From the NCBI GenBank assembly GCA_050260415.1, contig JBLNCE010000120.1, forward strand, positions 1-50,907: a stretch of 50,907 bases of DNA. The letters are read 5' to 3'. Under the pieces are notes generated by a model that saw nothing but the letters and a program-made list of their open reading frames with translations, did no database searches and was not told the DNA's origin. Source of the stretch: JBLNCE01 sp050260415. Its GTDB lineage: Bacteria; Bacillota; UBA4882; JAAYXC01. Position numbers and translations under genes: made by a program. Shown here piece after piece: positions 1 to 8,583 of the stretch. The stretch's first letter is position 1. Each line of letters opens with the position of its first letter.

Positions 1-98
1 CACGTCCCCTCACAGCCATCCCTACCAGTCAAGGTTCTTCCTTAACTGATATTGTTTCCACCACCCCGCCGTTTAGGGAACGCTTTTATCATAACAAC

Positions 99-163
99 GG
101 GGGGTGAGTTGAAAGCGCAAACCAAAGGTGTTTTCGCAACCTGATTTAAGGGAATACCCAAAT
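99..163 (+). repeat. Dispersed repeat block A, copy 1
   Basis: This 65-nt block matches 42767-42831 with only about four mismatches and no gaps. It begins with six G and ends in CCCAAAT. Both copies are intergenic and lie upstream of metabolic genes (the SDR gene here, dapA there). No protein is encoded. Confidence 0.85.
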
Positions 164-314
164 TGCGCAATGGCGTCTACCGGGTTATCCGGATGGCGAA
201 ACAGCGTTGGTTCATCGCTTTTTCGTCATCCGCTGAATTGAAAGACGCCATTTCGCAGGGATGCGCAGCCTATCTCAGGCCCACGATGGGCTCAAAGCCC
301 ACGACGACCATGGC

Positions 315-344
315 CTGAGCCATCCTGGCTTTCGCAGGCTTTCC
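315..344 (+). repeat. Dispersed repeat block B, copy 1
   Basis: These 30 nt, starting CTGAGCCATCCTGGC, are identical to 42686-42715. Weaker similarity continues about 12 nt further in both copies. The order of blocks A and B is swapped between the two loci. Confidence 0.8.
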
Positions 345-505
345 GCCTTCCTGGCGAAGAGAGGGTCCAAAGCAGGCAGGCCGCACCGGCATCACCCGGT
401 GCAGACTTGCGAAACAACTAGAACGGTTTGTCATATGAAAGCTTATACGACGCGGCTTCTTGCTAATCCGATAAAGAGTATTACGTAGAAAGGTTGTTAA
501 GTCAA

Positions 506-1276
506 ATGAACAAAGTCGCTCTCATCACAGGGGCCGGGCGCGGCATCGGCCATGCCATCGCCGTCTGCCTCGCCAGGGAAGGCTGCAATATCGTCGTCTG
601 CGATATCCATGAAGAGGGCGCCGTCGCCGAGCCGCTTTCCGCTCTGCGCGGGCACGGCGTGGAGGTGCTTTATTGCCGCGCGGATGTGACCGATGGCGAA
701 GCGCGCCGCCGGATGCTGGCCGAGATCGAGGCACGCTTCGGCCGCCTGGATGTCCTCGTGAACAACGCCGGGGTGGCGCCAAAAGTAAGGGCGGACATCC
801 TCGAGGCCACCGAGGAGAGCTTCGAGCGGGTGCTGCGCGTCAATCTCCAGGGGCCGTATTTCTTGACACAGGCCGCGGCCAAATGGATGATCGCGCAAAA
901 AAGGGCGGATCCCGGTTTTGCCGGGTGTATCGTGAATATCTCTTCCATCTCGGCGACCGTCGCTTCACCGAGCCGCGGCGAATACTGCCTCTCCAAGGCC
1001 GGCGTGAGCATGGCCACCAAGCTCTGGGCGGTCCGGCTGGCCGAGTTCGGCATACCTGTCTATGAGATCCGTCCCGGTATCATTCAGACCGAGATGACCG
1101 CCGCCGTGCGGGAGAAATACGACAAGCTGATCGCGGAAGGCCTGCTGTTGCAGGCACGCTGGGGTCTCCCCGAGGATGTCGGTCGGGCCGTGGCGATGCT
1201 GGTGCGCGGCGAGATCGCTTACTCAACCGGGCAGGTGATCATGGTGGACGGTGGACAGACGGTGGCGCGGCTATAA
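506..1276 (+). CDS. SDR-family NAD(P)-dependent oxidoreductase (FabG-like)
   Basis: A classical short-chain dehydrogenase of 256 residues, probably a soluble cytosolic NAD(P)-dependent alcohol/ketone oxidoreductase. The cofactor motif TGAGRGIG is at residues 8-15, NNAG at 86-89, and the catalytic set Ser147, Tyr160, Lys164 is complete (YCLSK). The C-terminal end STGQVIMVDGGQ is typical of FabG-type enzymes. ATG at 506 is chosen because AAAGG lies about 12 nt upstream; a TTG at 494 would overlap that site. The gene lies 33 nt before a large flavoprotein, with a KDPG aldolase further on, so a role in oxidising a sugar or sugar acid is more likely than fatty-acid synthesis. The substrate cannot be read from the sequence. 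Confidence 0.85.
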   Translation: MNKVALITGAGRGIGHAIAVCLAREGCNIVVCDIHEEGAVAEPLSALRGHGVEVLYCRADVTDGEARRRMLAEIEARFGRLDVLVNNAGVAPKVRADILEATEESFERVLRVNLQGPYFLTQAAAKWMIAQKRADPGFAGCIVNISSISATVASPSRGEYCLSKAGVSMATKLWAVRLAEFGIPVYEIRPGIIQTEMTAAVREKYDKLIAEGLLLQARWGLPEDVGRAVAMLVRGEIAYSTGQVIMVDGGQTVARL

Positions 1277-1309
1277 GCACGGCAAGAATCTATGAAATGA
1301 GGGTTATGC

Positions 1310-3301
1310 ATGGATTTCTTTAGGACCAAGATTGATAACGAGGAATTGTCCTTTCCCCTCCACAAAACCCACACGCTCGTCATCGGCAGCGGGGCGGCGG
1401 GTTTGAACGCCGCGGTCCAGCTCCACGCGCGGGGCGTGGAAGACGTGTTGATCGTCACGGAAGGCCTGCAGATGGGGACGTCTATCAATACGGGGAGCGA
1501 CAAACAGACCTACTACAAGCTCGGCATGTGCGGGGCGGACGCCGACTCTCCCGAAGCCCTGGCGGAGACCCTCTTTGCCGGGGGAAGCATGCACGGGGAT
1601 CTCGCCCTGGTCGAAGCCAGCCTCTCGGCGCGCGGCTTCCTCAACCTGGTCCAACTCTGCGTACCGTTTCCGCAAGACAAGTACGGCCAGTTCGTCGGGT
1701 ACAAGACCGACCACGATCCGCGCCGGCGCGCCACTTCCGTGGGCCCTTACACATCCCGGGAGATGTGCCGGGCGCTTATCAAAGAGGTCGCGCGGTGTGG
1801 GATCCCGGTGCACGAGAGCCGCGTGGTGGTCGCCCTCCTTGTGTCCGACGCGCATGGAAAAAAAAGGGCCGTCGGCGCGATCGCGGTGCATCGCGAGGGC
1901 GCCTCGTCTCCAAACGATCCTCTGCCCAAGTTCGAAGTCTATCAGGCCGAGAACGTGGTCTTTGCCGTGGGCGGTCCCGGCGGTCTTTACAAGACGAGGT
2001 CCTATCCGGCCGTCCATACCGGCGCCATCGGCTTGGCCCTGATGGCCGGGGCCAAGGCGCAGGGATTGCCGGAATCGCAATTCGGCCTGGCATCGATCGG
2101 CTTCCCCTGGAACGTCTCCGGAACATATATGCAGGTCATTCCCAGGTTTATCAGCACGGACGCCGGCGGGGGCGACGAACGCGAGTTTCTTCGTCCATAC
2201 TTCGCCACCGCCGGCCAGATGCATTCCATGGTCTTTCTCAAGGGCTACCAGTGGCCCTTCGATCCGCGCAAGGCGGAGGGCGGTTCCTCCCTCATCGACA
2301 TTCTGGTCTTCATCGAGACGGTCATGCACGGGCGCCGCGTGTTCCTCGACTTCCGCCGGAACCCGGAGGGCTTCGATTTTGCGGAACTGAGCGCCGAGGC
2401 CCTCGAGTACCTGACCAAGTCGGACGCCCTGCTCGAGACCCCCATCGCGCGTCTCGGCCGGATGAACCCGGGGTCAATCGAACTATACCAGGAACACGGG
2501 ATCGACATCATGACCGAACCCTTGGAGATCGCCGTCTGCGCGCAGCACAACAACGGCGGTCTGGCCGGCGACCTCTGGTGGGAATCCACGAACATAAAGC
2601 ATCTTTTCCCGATCGGCGAGGTCAACGGTTCCCACGGCGTCTACCGCCCGGGCGGATCGGCCCTCAATGCCGGGCAGGTCGGGGCGATCCGGGCGGCCGA
2701 TTTCATCGCTCACCGGTATGCGGGCCGCACCCTGGCGGAAGAGGTTTTTGCCGCCGCGGCGCAGGAGGCTTTGGCGGAGATCAGCGCCTGGGCCGGGCGC
2801 GCCCGCAAAGCACCGCGCTTGTGGCGGGATGAACTTGCCGCCCTTCAGGCGCGCATGACCGAGGCCGGGGGGCATATTCGCCGGTTCGAGCGCCTGGAAG
2901 AGGCGGTCGCCGAAGCAAGGGCGCAATGGCAACGGATCCGCGCAGAGGGGTGCGGCTATACGGCGCCCTCTGAGTTGGCCGATGCGCTGCACACACGTCA
3001 GTTGTGCCTGGCGCACCTGGCTTACCTCGAATCCATCCTGTTTGCCGTGGGGAGCGGGGTGGGCAGTAGAGGATCGGCCATGGTTTTGGCGAAACAAGGG
3101 AAGCCGGTGCATGCGCAACTGGGGGATGATTGGCGTTATGTGCCCGAGAACCCCGATTTCCGGGAGCGGGTCCTCGAGACGGAGGTCTTGCCCGACGGGA
3201 CCGTCCGCAGCCAGTGGGTGCCACGCCGTCCCCTGCCGCACACCGATGCCTGGTTCGAGACCGCCTGGGCGGCGTATAAGAACGGAGAGATATACGAGTA
3301 A
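1310..3301 (+). CDS. FAD-dependent oxidoreductase, fumarate reductase/aspartate oxidase flavoprotein type
   Basis: A 663-residue flavoprotein of the succinate dehydrogenase/fumarate reductase/L-aspartate oxidase superfamily. The N-terminal dinucleotide-binding motif VIGSGAAGLNAAVQL lies around residue 25. The second FAD-binding part, around residue 440, reads LFPIGEVNGSHGVYRPGGSALNAGQVGAIRAADFIA. The C-terminal 200 residues are helical and rich in Glu, Arg and Ala, as in the flavoprotein family. GAGGG at 1299-1303 supports ATG 1310. No signal peptide, heme or iron-sulfur motif is visible, so it is probably cytoplasmic. Its place directly after the SDR gene suggests a two-gene oxidation module. 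The electron acceptor and substrate are unknown. Confidence 0.8.
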   Translation: MDFFRTKIDNEELSFPLHKTHTLVIGSGAAGLNAAVQLHARGVEDVLIVTEGLQMGTSINTGSDKQTYYKLGMCGADADSPEALAETLFAGGSMHGDLALVEASLSARGFLNLVQLCVPFPQDKYGQFVGYKTDHDPRRRATSVGPYTSREMCRALIKEVARCGIPVHESRVVVALLVSDAHGKKRAVGAIAVHREGASSPNDPLPKFEVYQAENVVFAVGGPGGLYKTRSYPAVHTGAIGLALMAGAKAQGLPESQFGLASIGFPWNVSGTYMQVIPRFISTDAGGGDEREFLRPYFATAGQMHSMVFLKGYQWPFDPRKAEGGSSLIDILVFIETVMHGRRVFLDFRRNPEGFDFAELSAEALEYLTKSDALLETPIARLGRMNPGSIELYQEHGIDIMTEPLEIAVCAQHNNGGLAGDLWWESTNIKHLFPIGEVNGSHGVYRPGGSALNAGQVGAIRAADFIAHRYAGRTLAEEVFAAAAQEALAEISAWAGRARKAPRLWRDELAALQARMTEAGGHIRRFERLEEAVAEARAQWQRIRAEGCGYTAPSELADALHTRQLCLAHLAYLESILFAVGSGVGSRGSAMVLAKQGKPVHAQLGDDWRYVPENPDFRERVLETEVLPDGTVRSQWVPRRPLPHTDAWFETAWAAYKNGEIYE

Positions 3302-3330
3302 AGTACTAAGTACTATACGAAGTACTAAAA
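3301..3330 (+). repeat. GTACTAA-type heptad repeat
   Basis: Directly after the flavoprotein stop, a short run of 7-bp units (AGTACTA, AGTACTA, TACGAAG, TACTAAA) is visible. The same family recurs at 13072-13130 and, in reverse orientation, at 13358-13392. Confidence 0.6.
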
Positions 3331-3349
3331 GAGATGGGAAAAACCTCAT

Positions 3350-3608
3350 GGCTATGTTCTGGATAACGGTTGATCCTGCAGCTGTAGATGTTCGGGCCGA
3401 CGGCGCCCGGCTCCTGGCTACGGGGAAAGAACGGGATCCGGATCCCAGGGCATTTATGCCCTGGCCAGATCTAGTGTAGCGGTAGGCTCTTGCTTCGACA
3501 GGCTCGACTCGACTGAGCTCGTCGAAGTCAGCACCCCGAGCTTGTCGAGGGGCAGCCTACCGTCGGCAGAAACGATGTTTCGGAAGGACCATCGCTCAGA
3601 ACATAGCC
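3350..3608 (+). mobile_element. MITE-like inverted-repeat element, copy 1
   Basis: A 259-bp noncoding element. It starts GGCTATGTTCTG and ends CAGAACATAGCC, giving perfect 12-bp terminal inverted repeats with weaker pairing further in. It is flanked by the direct repeat ACCTCAT (3343-3349 and 3609-3615), which looks like a target-site duplication. The interior contains palindromes (GGATCCGGATCC, AGGGCATTTATGCCCT) and a larger hairpin framed by GGTAGGCT...AGCCTACC. It is largely identical to 22820-23107. With no transposase inside, it must be non-autonomous. Confidence 0.85.
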
Positions 3609-3626
3609 ACCTCATTATCGCTTAAT

Positions 3627-3655
3627 CGATGAAGGCCCTCTCCCCCTCGGTCCCC
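3627..3655 (+). repeat. GAAGGCCCTCTCCCCCTCGG repeat, copy 1
   Basis: A 29-nt pyrimidine-rich repeat that recurs at 22528-22557 and, inverted, at about 49025-49052. The remainder of this intergenic region, about 3656-3845, holds an imperfect inverted sequence (TCGGAATCGGGGTCG against CCGATTCCGATCCCG) and no gene. Confidence 0.7.
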
Positions 3656-3862
3656 ATAAGCGCTGACTTAGGTAAAGAAGACTGAGATCGGGGTCGGTAT
3701 CGGAATCGGGGTCGAAGGTTTTTTCTAGGATAGCGAGTATAGCGGGATCGATTTCGATCGCGAGACCGATTCCGATCCCGCGGAAAGACCGGCTAGGCGT
3801 AGTAAGAAGACTAAAGCAAAAGCAGGTTTGTACAGTACTTTAAGCTATGAGGAGGCATTCTG

Positions 3863-4825
3863 ATGGAAGACATCCTAGGTAAGATCGGCACGCTCGGGAT
3901 CGTCCCGGTGGTCAAGATCGACGACGCCAAGGACGCGGTCGCGCTGGGAAAGGCGCTCGTCGCGGGGGGGTTGCCCTGCGCGGAGATCACCTTCCGCACC
4001 AGCGCGGCGGAGGAGTCCATCCGCCGTCTGACCGCCGAGGTACCCGAGATGCTCGTCGGCGCCGGCACGGTCCTCTCGCCGGAACAGGCGGCGCAGGCCG
4101 TGGGGGCGGGCGCGAAGTTCATCGTCAGCCCCGGCCTTAATCCGAAAGTGGTGCAGTACTGTCTGGAGCACGGCATCCCGATTACGCCGGGCGTCTGCAA
4201 CCCAACCGACATCGAGGCGGCGTTGGGCTTCGGGCTCAAGGTCCTGAAGTTCTTCCCGGCCGAGGCCTACGGCGGTCTCGAGACCCTCAAGGCGATCTGC
4301 GCTCCGTATGGCATGGTCAAGTTCATCCCCACCGGCGGGATCAGCGCGGCCAATCTCCTCGAGTATCTGTCATTTCCCAAGGTTTTGGCTTGCGGGGGGA
4401 GCTGGATGGTCAAGCCCGAACTGATCGCCGCGGGCAACTTCGACGAGATCGCGCGGCTCACGCGTGAGGCCGTGAACGTGATGCTCGGCTTCAGCCTGGC
4501 GCACGTGGGGATCAATACGCCAAACGCGGAGACCGCGCTCGGGATCGCCCGCCAGCTTTGCACCCTCTTCAATCTACCCCTGAAGGAGGGCAATAGTTCC
4601 AATTTCGCCGGGACCCCGTTTGAAGTCATGAAACGTCAAGGGCGCGGCAGCAATGGCCATATCGCCGTGCAAACCAACAGCATCCCGCGGGCCATGGCCT
4701 ACCTCGAACGTCTGGGCGTCGCCTTTGACCGGTCCTCGGCCACGGAGGTCAACGGGGTCGTCAACGCCATCTATTTTCAGGAGGAGATCGGCGGATTCGC
4801 CTTTCACCTGCTACAACGGAAGTAG
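3863..4825 (+). CDS. KDPG/KHG aldolase with C-terminal VOC-like domain
   Basis: A bifunctional 2-keto-3-deoxy-6-phosphogluconate / 4-hydroxy-2-oxoglutarate aldolase, which cleaves the 2-keto-3-deoxy sugar acid to pyruvate and an aldehyde. Residues 1-200 form the class I aldolase barrel, with Glu41 (CAEITFRT), the GAGTV loop near 67-71 and the Schiff-base Lys129 in KFFPAEAYGG. Family members normally end near residue 210; here about 115 more residues form a glyoxalase/VOC-like beta-alpha-beta unit (LAHVGINTPN... to FAFHLLQRK). The start is supported by GAGGAGG ten nt upstream. The aldolase assignment is firm. The role of the VOC part is unknown and may be sugar-acid binding or oligomerisation. 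Confidence 0.9.
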   Translation: MEDILGKIGTLGIVPVVKIDDAKDAVALGKALVAGGLPCAEITFRTSAAEESIRRLTAEVPEMLVGAGTVLSPEQAAQAVGAGAKFIVSPGLNPKVVQYCLEHGIPITPGVCNPTDIEAALGFGLKVLKFFPAEAYGGLETLKAICAPYGMVKFIPTGGISAANLLEYLSFPKVLACGGSWMVKPELIAAGNFDEIARLTREAVNVMLGFSLAHVGINTPNAETALGIARQLCTLFNLPLKEGNSSNFAGTPFEVMKRQGRGSNGHIAVQTNSIPRAMAYLERLGVAFDRSSATEVNGVVNAIYFQEEIGGFAFHLLQRK

Positions 4826-4980
4826 GGAAGATATCGATCGACAAGCGCCGGTGTGCAAAACCCACCTTACCGCCGCCCAGGTGCGGGAAAACCCTACTAA
4901 GCATCGCCCTGACCTGGGCGGATATTCTTGCGTTTCTGGCGATCGTAGGATGCATCCGCAAGACTTAAGGGGAGGAACGC

Positions 4981-5400
4981 ATGCTCTACAAGTACGGGTA
5001 TTTCAACGAAGACGGCAACGAATTCATCATCACCGCCCCCGATACGCCCAGGGCTTTCGACAATTTCCTCTGTACTGTGACTATCAGATAGGGGAACTCG
5101 AAGGGGTGCAGTTGCTGTCGGGCGTGGGAAGGATCTGCGACTTCGATGTCTTCGGCCGGGACCACTTGATGAGCAGGCTGATCTATGTGCGCGACAACGA
5201 TACCGGCGAGTTCTGGAACGTCAACTGGGAACCGGTCCGTAAGGCGTATGAAAGCTACCGATGCACGCACGGGTTGGGATACACCATCATCCGTACCTCG
5301 GTGCGTATTCTTGCGGAGCTGAGGATCTCGTCCCGAGGGGCAAAGATCCGGTCGAGCTATGGACTCATTTGCCGGGGATCCCGGCGGCTTCTTCTGCATC
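4981..5400 (+). pseudogene. Decayed GH94 (cellobiose/chitobiose phosphorylase-like) N-terminus
   Basis: Behind a good ribosome binding site (GGGGAGGA) an ATG at 4981 opens MLYKYGYFNEDGNEFIITAP, the typical start of GH94 disaccharide phosphorylases, but the frame stops after about 36 codons. The same protein continues in a second frame from about 5074 (CDYQIGELEGVQLLSGVGRI, then YVRDNDTGEFWNVNWEPV and CTHGLGYT). It moves to a third frame near 5326 (VPRGKDPVELW) and then fades out. This implies an internal deletion, at least two frameshifts and loss of the roughly 600-residue catalytic remainder. The gene is dead. It suggests an ancestor able to phosphorolyse beta-linked disaccharides. Confidence 0.75.
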
Positions 5401-5538
5401 GATCGCGGCCCGATGGCAGAACGGGTTTGCCTTGCCGGTTCGCTTATGCTATGATGACATTGATGGACCCAAAGATTGGGTTAAGTGCCATCGGCATCCG
5501 TGAAGAATCGCGGCCGAAGCAGAGGGAGGGTAATCTGG

Positions 5539-6117
5539 ATGGGAGGCAGACTCGCTATCTATGGTTACGGATCACTGCTCGTCGACGCCGGCCCGGACCT
5601 GCAGCCGTTCATTGCCGAACGGATTCCTTTTCCTTCGCCGCGGCCGGTCGAATACGCGCGTTTGAGCCGGAGTAGGGGCAATTCACCTGCGGTGGCGTTC
5701 TATGACGGGGGAGGGATTGTCACCGGACAAGTTCTGGTGCTCGATCTTCCCGATACCGAGGAGAGCCGGGACAAGGTCGCGCATTCCCTTTGGCTGCGCG
5801 AGGGCCGCCCGCCGCGGGCCGCGATCCGCTCGATGAGCGCCGCCGGGATAGACACGGTCTTCTATGTCGATCTGGAGCCGAACATTCCGAATCCCAGCCC
5901 CAAGCTTTTGGCTGATTTTGCTATCAACAGCGTCGCCAAGTGCGCTGAGACCGGGAACATCGAACGCAACGGCATCCGCTACCTTCGGGAATGCCTGGAG
6001 ATCGGCGTGGTCACGCCCCTTTCGCCCGCTTATGCGGAGGCGATCCTTGCCAAGCTGAGGGCTAAAGACCTCACGGAGGCCGAAGCGATCGCCGTGAGCA
6101 GGATCGGTAAGGCGTGA
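5539..6117 (+). CDS. Conserved hypothetical protein, gamma-glutamylcyclotransferase-like start
   Basis: A 192-residue soluble protein not assigned to a family with certainty. It begins MGGRLAIYGYGSLL, which resembles the YGSN/YGSLL opening of gamma-glutamylcyclotransferase-fold proteins. A glycine-rich strand GGGIVTGQVLVLDLPD near residue 60 would fit that fold. The C-terminal half is alpha-helical and ends with a predicted helical pair. ATG 5539 is chosen because GAGGGAGGG sits 8 nt upstream; the open frame extends upstream to 5485 without a site. It stands alone between the GH94 remnant and greA. Confidence 0.55.
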   Translation: MGGRLAIYGYGSLLVDAGPDLQPFIAERIPFPSPRPVEYARLSRSRGNSPAVAFYDGGGIVTGQVLVLDLPDTEESRDKVAHSLWLREGRPPRAAIRSMSAAGIDTVFYVDLEPNIPNPSPKLLADFAINSVAKCAETGNIERNGIRYLRECLEIGVVTPLSPAYAEAILAKLRAKDLTEAEAIAVSRIGKA

Positions 6118-6446
6118 GGTAAGAGAAGTCAAAGGGGAAACCGCAGACGTTTTCCATGGGGGCGCGCGGCTTGTACGCCCCGTTTATCACCTTCAGGCCG
6201 AATGAAGCGTCGCCGTGCGGCCATCGAGGCACGGGGCGGCTGCGATCCGGCAGGACCGTAGGGGTGGCGCTTGCTTGACAAGGTCTTGACCTTCGAGTAT
6301 AATAACCTTGCCCGAATGAGAACGCACTGCGCCTTAAAGGTCGCGGTGCTGTTTATATCCGGTTATACGCGCGCAGATACCATCCAGCATACACCTTGGT
6401 GTCCTGGCTGAATATCTTCGATAAATTCCGCGAGGGGAGCTAGAGG
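6118..6446. other. Intergenic region upstream of greA
   Basis: No gene is supported. The stretch contains the greA promoter (6275-6303). The transcript leader of roughly 135 nt between the promoter and greA shows no riboswitch that I recognise. Confidence 0.6.
6275..6303 (+). promoter_or_regulatory. Sigma-A promoter for greA-lysS
   Basis: A perfect TTGACA (6275-6280), a 17-bp spacer and a perfect TATAAT (6298-6303) make a consensus housekeeping promoter. The first downstream gene is greA. Confidence 0.9.
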
Positions 6447-6932
6447 ATGGGCGGTCAAAAAGAAGTCCTGTTGACTTTGGACGGCCTTACCAGGCTGGAA
6501 AAAGAACTCGATAACTTAAAAACGGTACGCCGCCGTGAAGTCGCGGAGCGAATCAAACAAGCGCTGGAGTTCGGGGATATCTCCGAGAATTCCGAGTATG
6601 AAGACGCAAAGAACGAGCAAGGGTTCATCGAGAGCAGGATCATGCAGATCGAGAATATCCTCCGCAACGCGCGGGTTTTGGAGGAAGGCGACGTCGATAC
6701 GGAGACGGTCAGCCTGGGGTCGCGTGTCTCCCTTGAGGAAATCGATAATCATGAAGATGTCAGTTACTTGATTGTCGGCTCCGCCGAGGCCGATCCGGAG
6801 CGGGCGCGGATTTCCAACGAATCCCCCGTCGGCCGGGCGCTGATCGGTCAGAAGGTGGGCGCCACCGTCACGGTCGCGGTGCCCATGGGAAACGTGAAGT
6901 ACCGCATCAAGGCGATCGAGCGGATGGCCTGA
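6447..6932 (+). CDS. greA: Transcription elongation factor GreA
   Basis: A 161-residue GreA, which binds the RNA polymerase secondary channel and stimulates cleavage of backtracked transcripts. The N-terminal coiled coil (about residues 10-78) carries the tip acidic pair in EFGDISENSEYEDAK, the family signature. The C-terminal FKBP-like domain ends with SPVGRALIGQKVGATVTVAVP. Length is normal for the family. GAGGGGAG at 6432-6438 supports the start. It is transcribed from a consensus promoter 144 nt upstream and is followed at once by a hairpin terminator, with lysS next. Confidence 0.97.
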   Translation: MGGQKEVLLTLDGLTRLEKELDNLKTVRRREVAERIKQALEFGDISENSEYEDAKNEQGFIESRIMQIENILRNARVLEEGDVDTETVSLGSRVSLEEIDNHEDVSYLIVGSAEADPERARISNESPVGRALIGQKVGATVTVAVPMGNVKYRIKAIERMA

Positions 6933-6953
6933 GGACGCGAAAGCGTCCTTTTT
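6933..6953 (+). terminator. Terminator/attenuator between greA and lysS
   Basis: A GGACGC/GCGTCC stem with a GAAA tetraloop is followed by five T. It begins one nt after the greA stop codon. The short stem suggests partial read-through into lysS. Confidence 0.75.
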
Positions 6954-6999
6954 AATAAGCGACGCGGAAATGGGATGGACACGGACCGGAGGGAATGGC

Positions 7000-8469
7000 A
7001 TGCCTGAGGAATTTGAAGAGCAGGAACAGTACCGTCTCCGTAAGGAAAAAGCGGACCGTTGGCAACGGGCCGGGTACGAGCCGTACGGCGCGGCATTTGC
7101 CCGCACCCATCTGGCCGGCGCCATCGAGCCGGCTTTTGCCGAACTGGAAGGCAAGCCGGTCGCCGTGGCCGGGCGGCTGACCTCGATTCGCCGCCAGGGC
7201 AAGGTCACTTTCGCCGATCTTAGCGATCTCTCGGGGAAGATACAGCTCTACGCCAAACAGGACACCATTGGCGAGCTTGCGCACGGACTCTTCGATCAGC
7301 TCGATCTGGGCGACATCATCGGTGTCGACGGCAATGTCTTTCGGACGCGGCGCGGCGAGGTCACGGTCGAGGTAACGGCGTTCAAGCTCCTATGCAAGGC
7401 GCTGCGCCCCCTGCCGGAAAAGTGGCACGGCTTGAAGGACGTGGACCTGCGTTACCGCCAGAGGTATCTCGACTTGATCGTCAATCCCGAAGTGCGCAAG
7501 GTTTTCGTGCGCCGTACTCGTATGATCACGGCCATCCGCGAGTTCCTCAATGCGCGCGGCTATCTCGAGGTGGAGACCCCGGTGCTGTCGGTCATTGCCG
7601 GTGGCGGTCATGCCCGTCCCTTCTCGACGCACCACAACGCCCTCGACTTGGACCTGACTCTGCGCATCGCCTTGGAGTTATACCACAAGCGGTTAATCGT
7701 GGGCGGGCTGGATAGGGTCTACGAGATCGGGCACTGCTTTAGGAACGAGGGTATCGACACCCGCCATAATCCGGAGTTCACCATGCTCGAACTCTACCAG
7801 GCTTTCACCGACTATGAAGGCATGATGGAGTTGGCCGAGAAGATGTTCGCGGCGGTGGCCGAAACCGTTCTTGGTACGACCAAACTCACTTATCAGGGGA
7901 AAGAGATCGATCTGGCCCCGCCCTGGCCCCGGCGGCGGATGATGGAGGCCATCAAGGAATATACCGGCCTGGACTGGCTGGCCATCGACTCTGATGAACA
8001 GGCCGTGGCCGCCGGCGAGAAGCTCGGACTCAACCTGCGCGATCGCCGCACCCGGGGCATGGTCCTGGACGAGTTGGTCGGCACCTTCGTCGAGCCGCAC
8101 CTGATCCAGCCCACGTTCCTGATCGACTATCCCATCGAGATTTCGCCCTTGGCCAAGCGGCGTTCCGATGAGCCGCGGCTCACGTACCGGTTCGAACTGT
8201 TCATCAACGGCTGGGAGTGCGCGAACGCATTTTCGGAACTCAACGACCCGCTGGACCAAAGGGAGCGGTTTCGCGCCCAGGCGCTCGAGAAGGCAAAAGG
8301 CAACGAAGAGGCCATGGGCTGGGACGAGGATTTTCTCATCGCCCTGGAGTACGGCATGCCGCCCACGGGGGGGATGGGCATCGGCCTTGACCGGCTGGCG
8401 ATGCTCTTGACGGACTCCCCGTCCATCAGGGATGTCATTCTGTTTCCGCTGATGCGGCCCTTGAAGTAG
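7000..8469 (+). CDS. lysS: Lysyl-tRNA synthetase, class II
   Basis: This 489-residue enzyme charges tRNA-Lys with lysine. The N-terminal OB-fold anticodon-binding domain (about 60-150) includes VAVAGRLTSIRRQGKVTFADL. Class II motif 2 is FRNEGIDTRHNPEFTMLELYQAF. Motif 3 is GGMGIGLDRLAMLLTDSPSIRDVILFPLMRP near the C-terminus. ATG 7000 follows GGAGGG by 6 nt; an upstream ATG at 6970 has no such site. Gene order greA-lysS is common in Firmicutes. The usual downstream neighbours are cut off by an IS insertion. Confidence 0.97.
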   Translation: MPEEFEEQEQYRLRKEKADRWQRAGYEPYGAAFARTHLAGAIEPAFAELEGKPVAVAGRLTSIRRQGKVTFADLSDLSGKIQLYAKQDTIGELAHGLFDQLDLGDIIGVDGNVFRTRRGEVTVEVTAFKLLCKALRPLPEKWHGLKDVDLRYRQRYLDLIVNPEVRKVFVRRTRMITAIREFLNARGYLEVETPVLSVIAGGGHARPFSTHHNALDLDLTLRIALELYHKRLIVGGLDRVYEIGHCFRNEGIDTRHNPEFTMLELYQAFTDYEGMMELAEKMFAAVAETVLGTTKLTYQGKEIDLAPPWPRRRMMEAIKEYTGLDWLAIDSDEQAVAAGEKLGLNLRDRRTRGMVLDELVGTFVEPHLIQPTFLIDYPIEISPLAKRRSDEPRLTYRFELFINGWECANAFSELNDPLDQRERFRAQALEKAKGNEEAMGWDEDFLIALEYGMPPTGGMGIGLDRLAMLLTDSPSIRDVILFPLMRPLK

Positions 8470-8496
8470 GCAAGAGGCAAGAGGCAAAAGGCAAGA
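8467..8496 (+). repeat. AGGCAAG-type heptad repeat
   Basis: Degenerate 7-bp units AGGCAAG/AGGCAAA follow the lysS stop codon. The same family recurs at 10645-10680 (reverse), 17817-17892, 26024-26088 and 41101-41158. Confidence 0.7.
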
Positions 8497-8552
8497 GGAA
8501 GATCGTCTCTATGGGGGATTACAATACACGGCCTTACCCTGAGAGGCAAAGG

Positions 8553-8583
8553 AAAAGGCATCCGGCACGATCGGGTGCCTTTT
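8553..8583 (+). terminator. Rho-independent terminator after lysS
   Basis: AAAAGGCATCCG pairs with CGGGTGCCTTTT (one G-T pair) around a short loop, ending in a T-run. The T-run touches the left end of the IS, so the IS inserted at or next to the terminator. Confidence 0.75.

Larger units (their letters stand above)
1..505. other. Intergenic region, no supported gene
   Basis: No open frame here has a ribosome binding site and a recognisable protein; a 75-codon frame at 261-488 encodes a low-complexity Arg/His-rich sequence and looks spurious. The stretch carries two blocks repeated near 42.7-42.8 kb (listed separately) and a small hairpin at about 390-410 (GCACCGG...CCCGGTGC). Nothing else is recognised. 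Confidence 0.6.

Noticed and set aside
261..488. A 75-codon frame before the SDR gene
   Set aside because: It runs through the dispersed repeat block B, has no ribosome binding site and is rich in His/Arg.
1304..2329. A 341-codon minus-strand frame within the flavoprotein gene
   Set aside because: Composition is the usual antisense shadow of a GC-rich gene and no family feature is seen.
4653..5675. A 340-codon frame from the end of the aldolase gene through the GH94 remnant
   Set aside because: It only joins the shadow of the VOC part with one frame of the decayed GH94 gene. The real ATG with a ribosome binding site is at 4981 in another frame.
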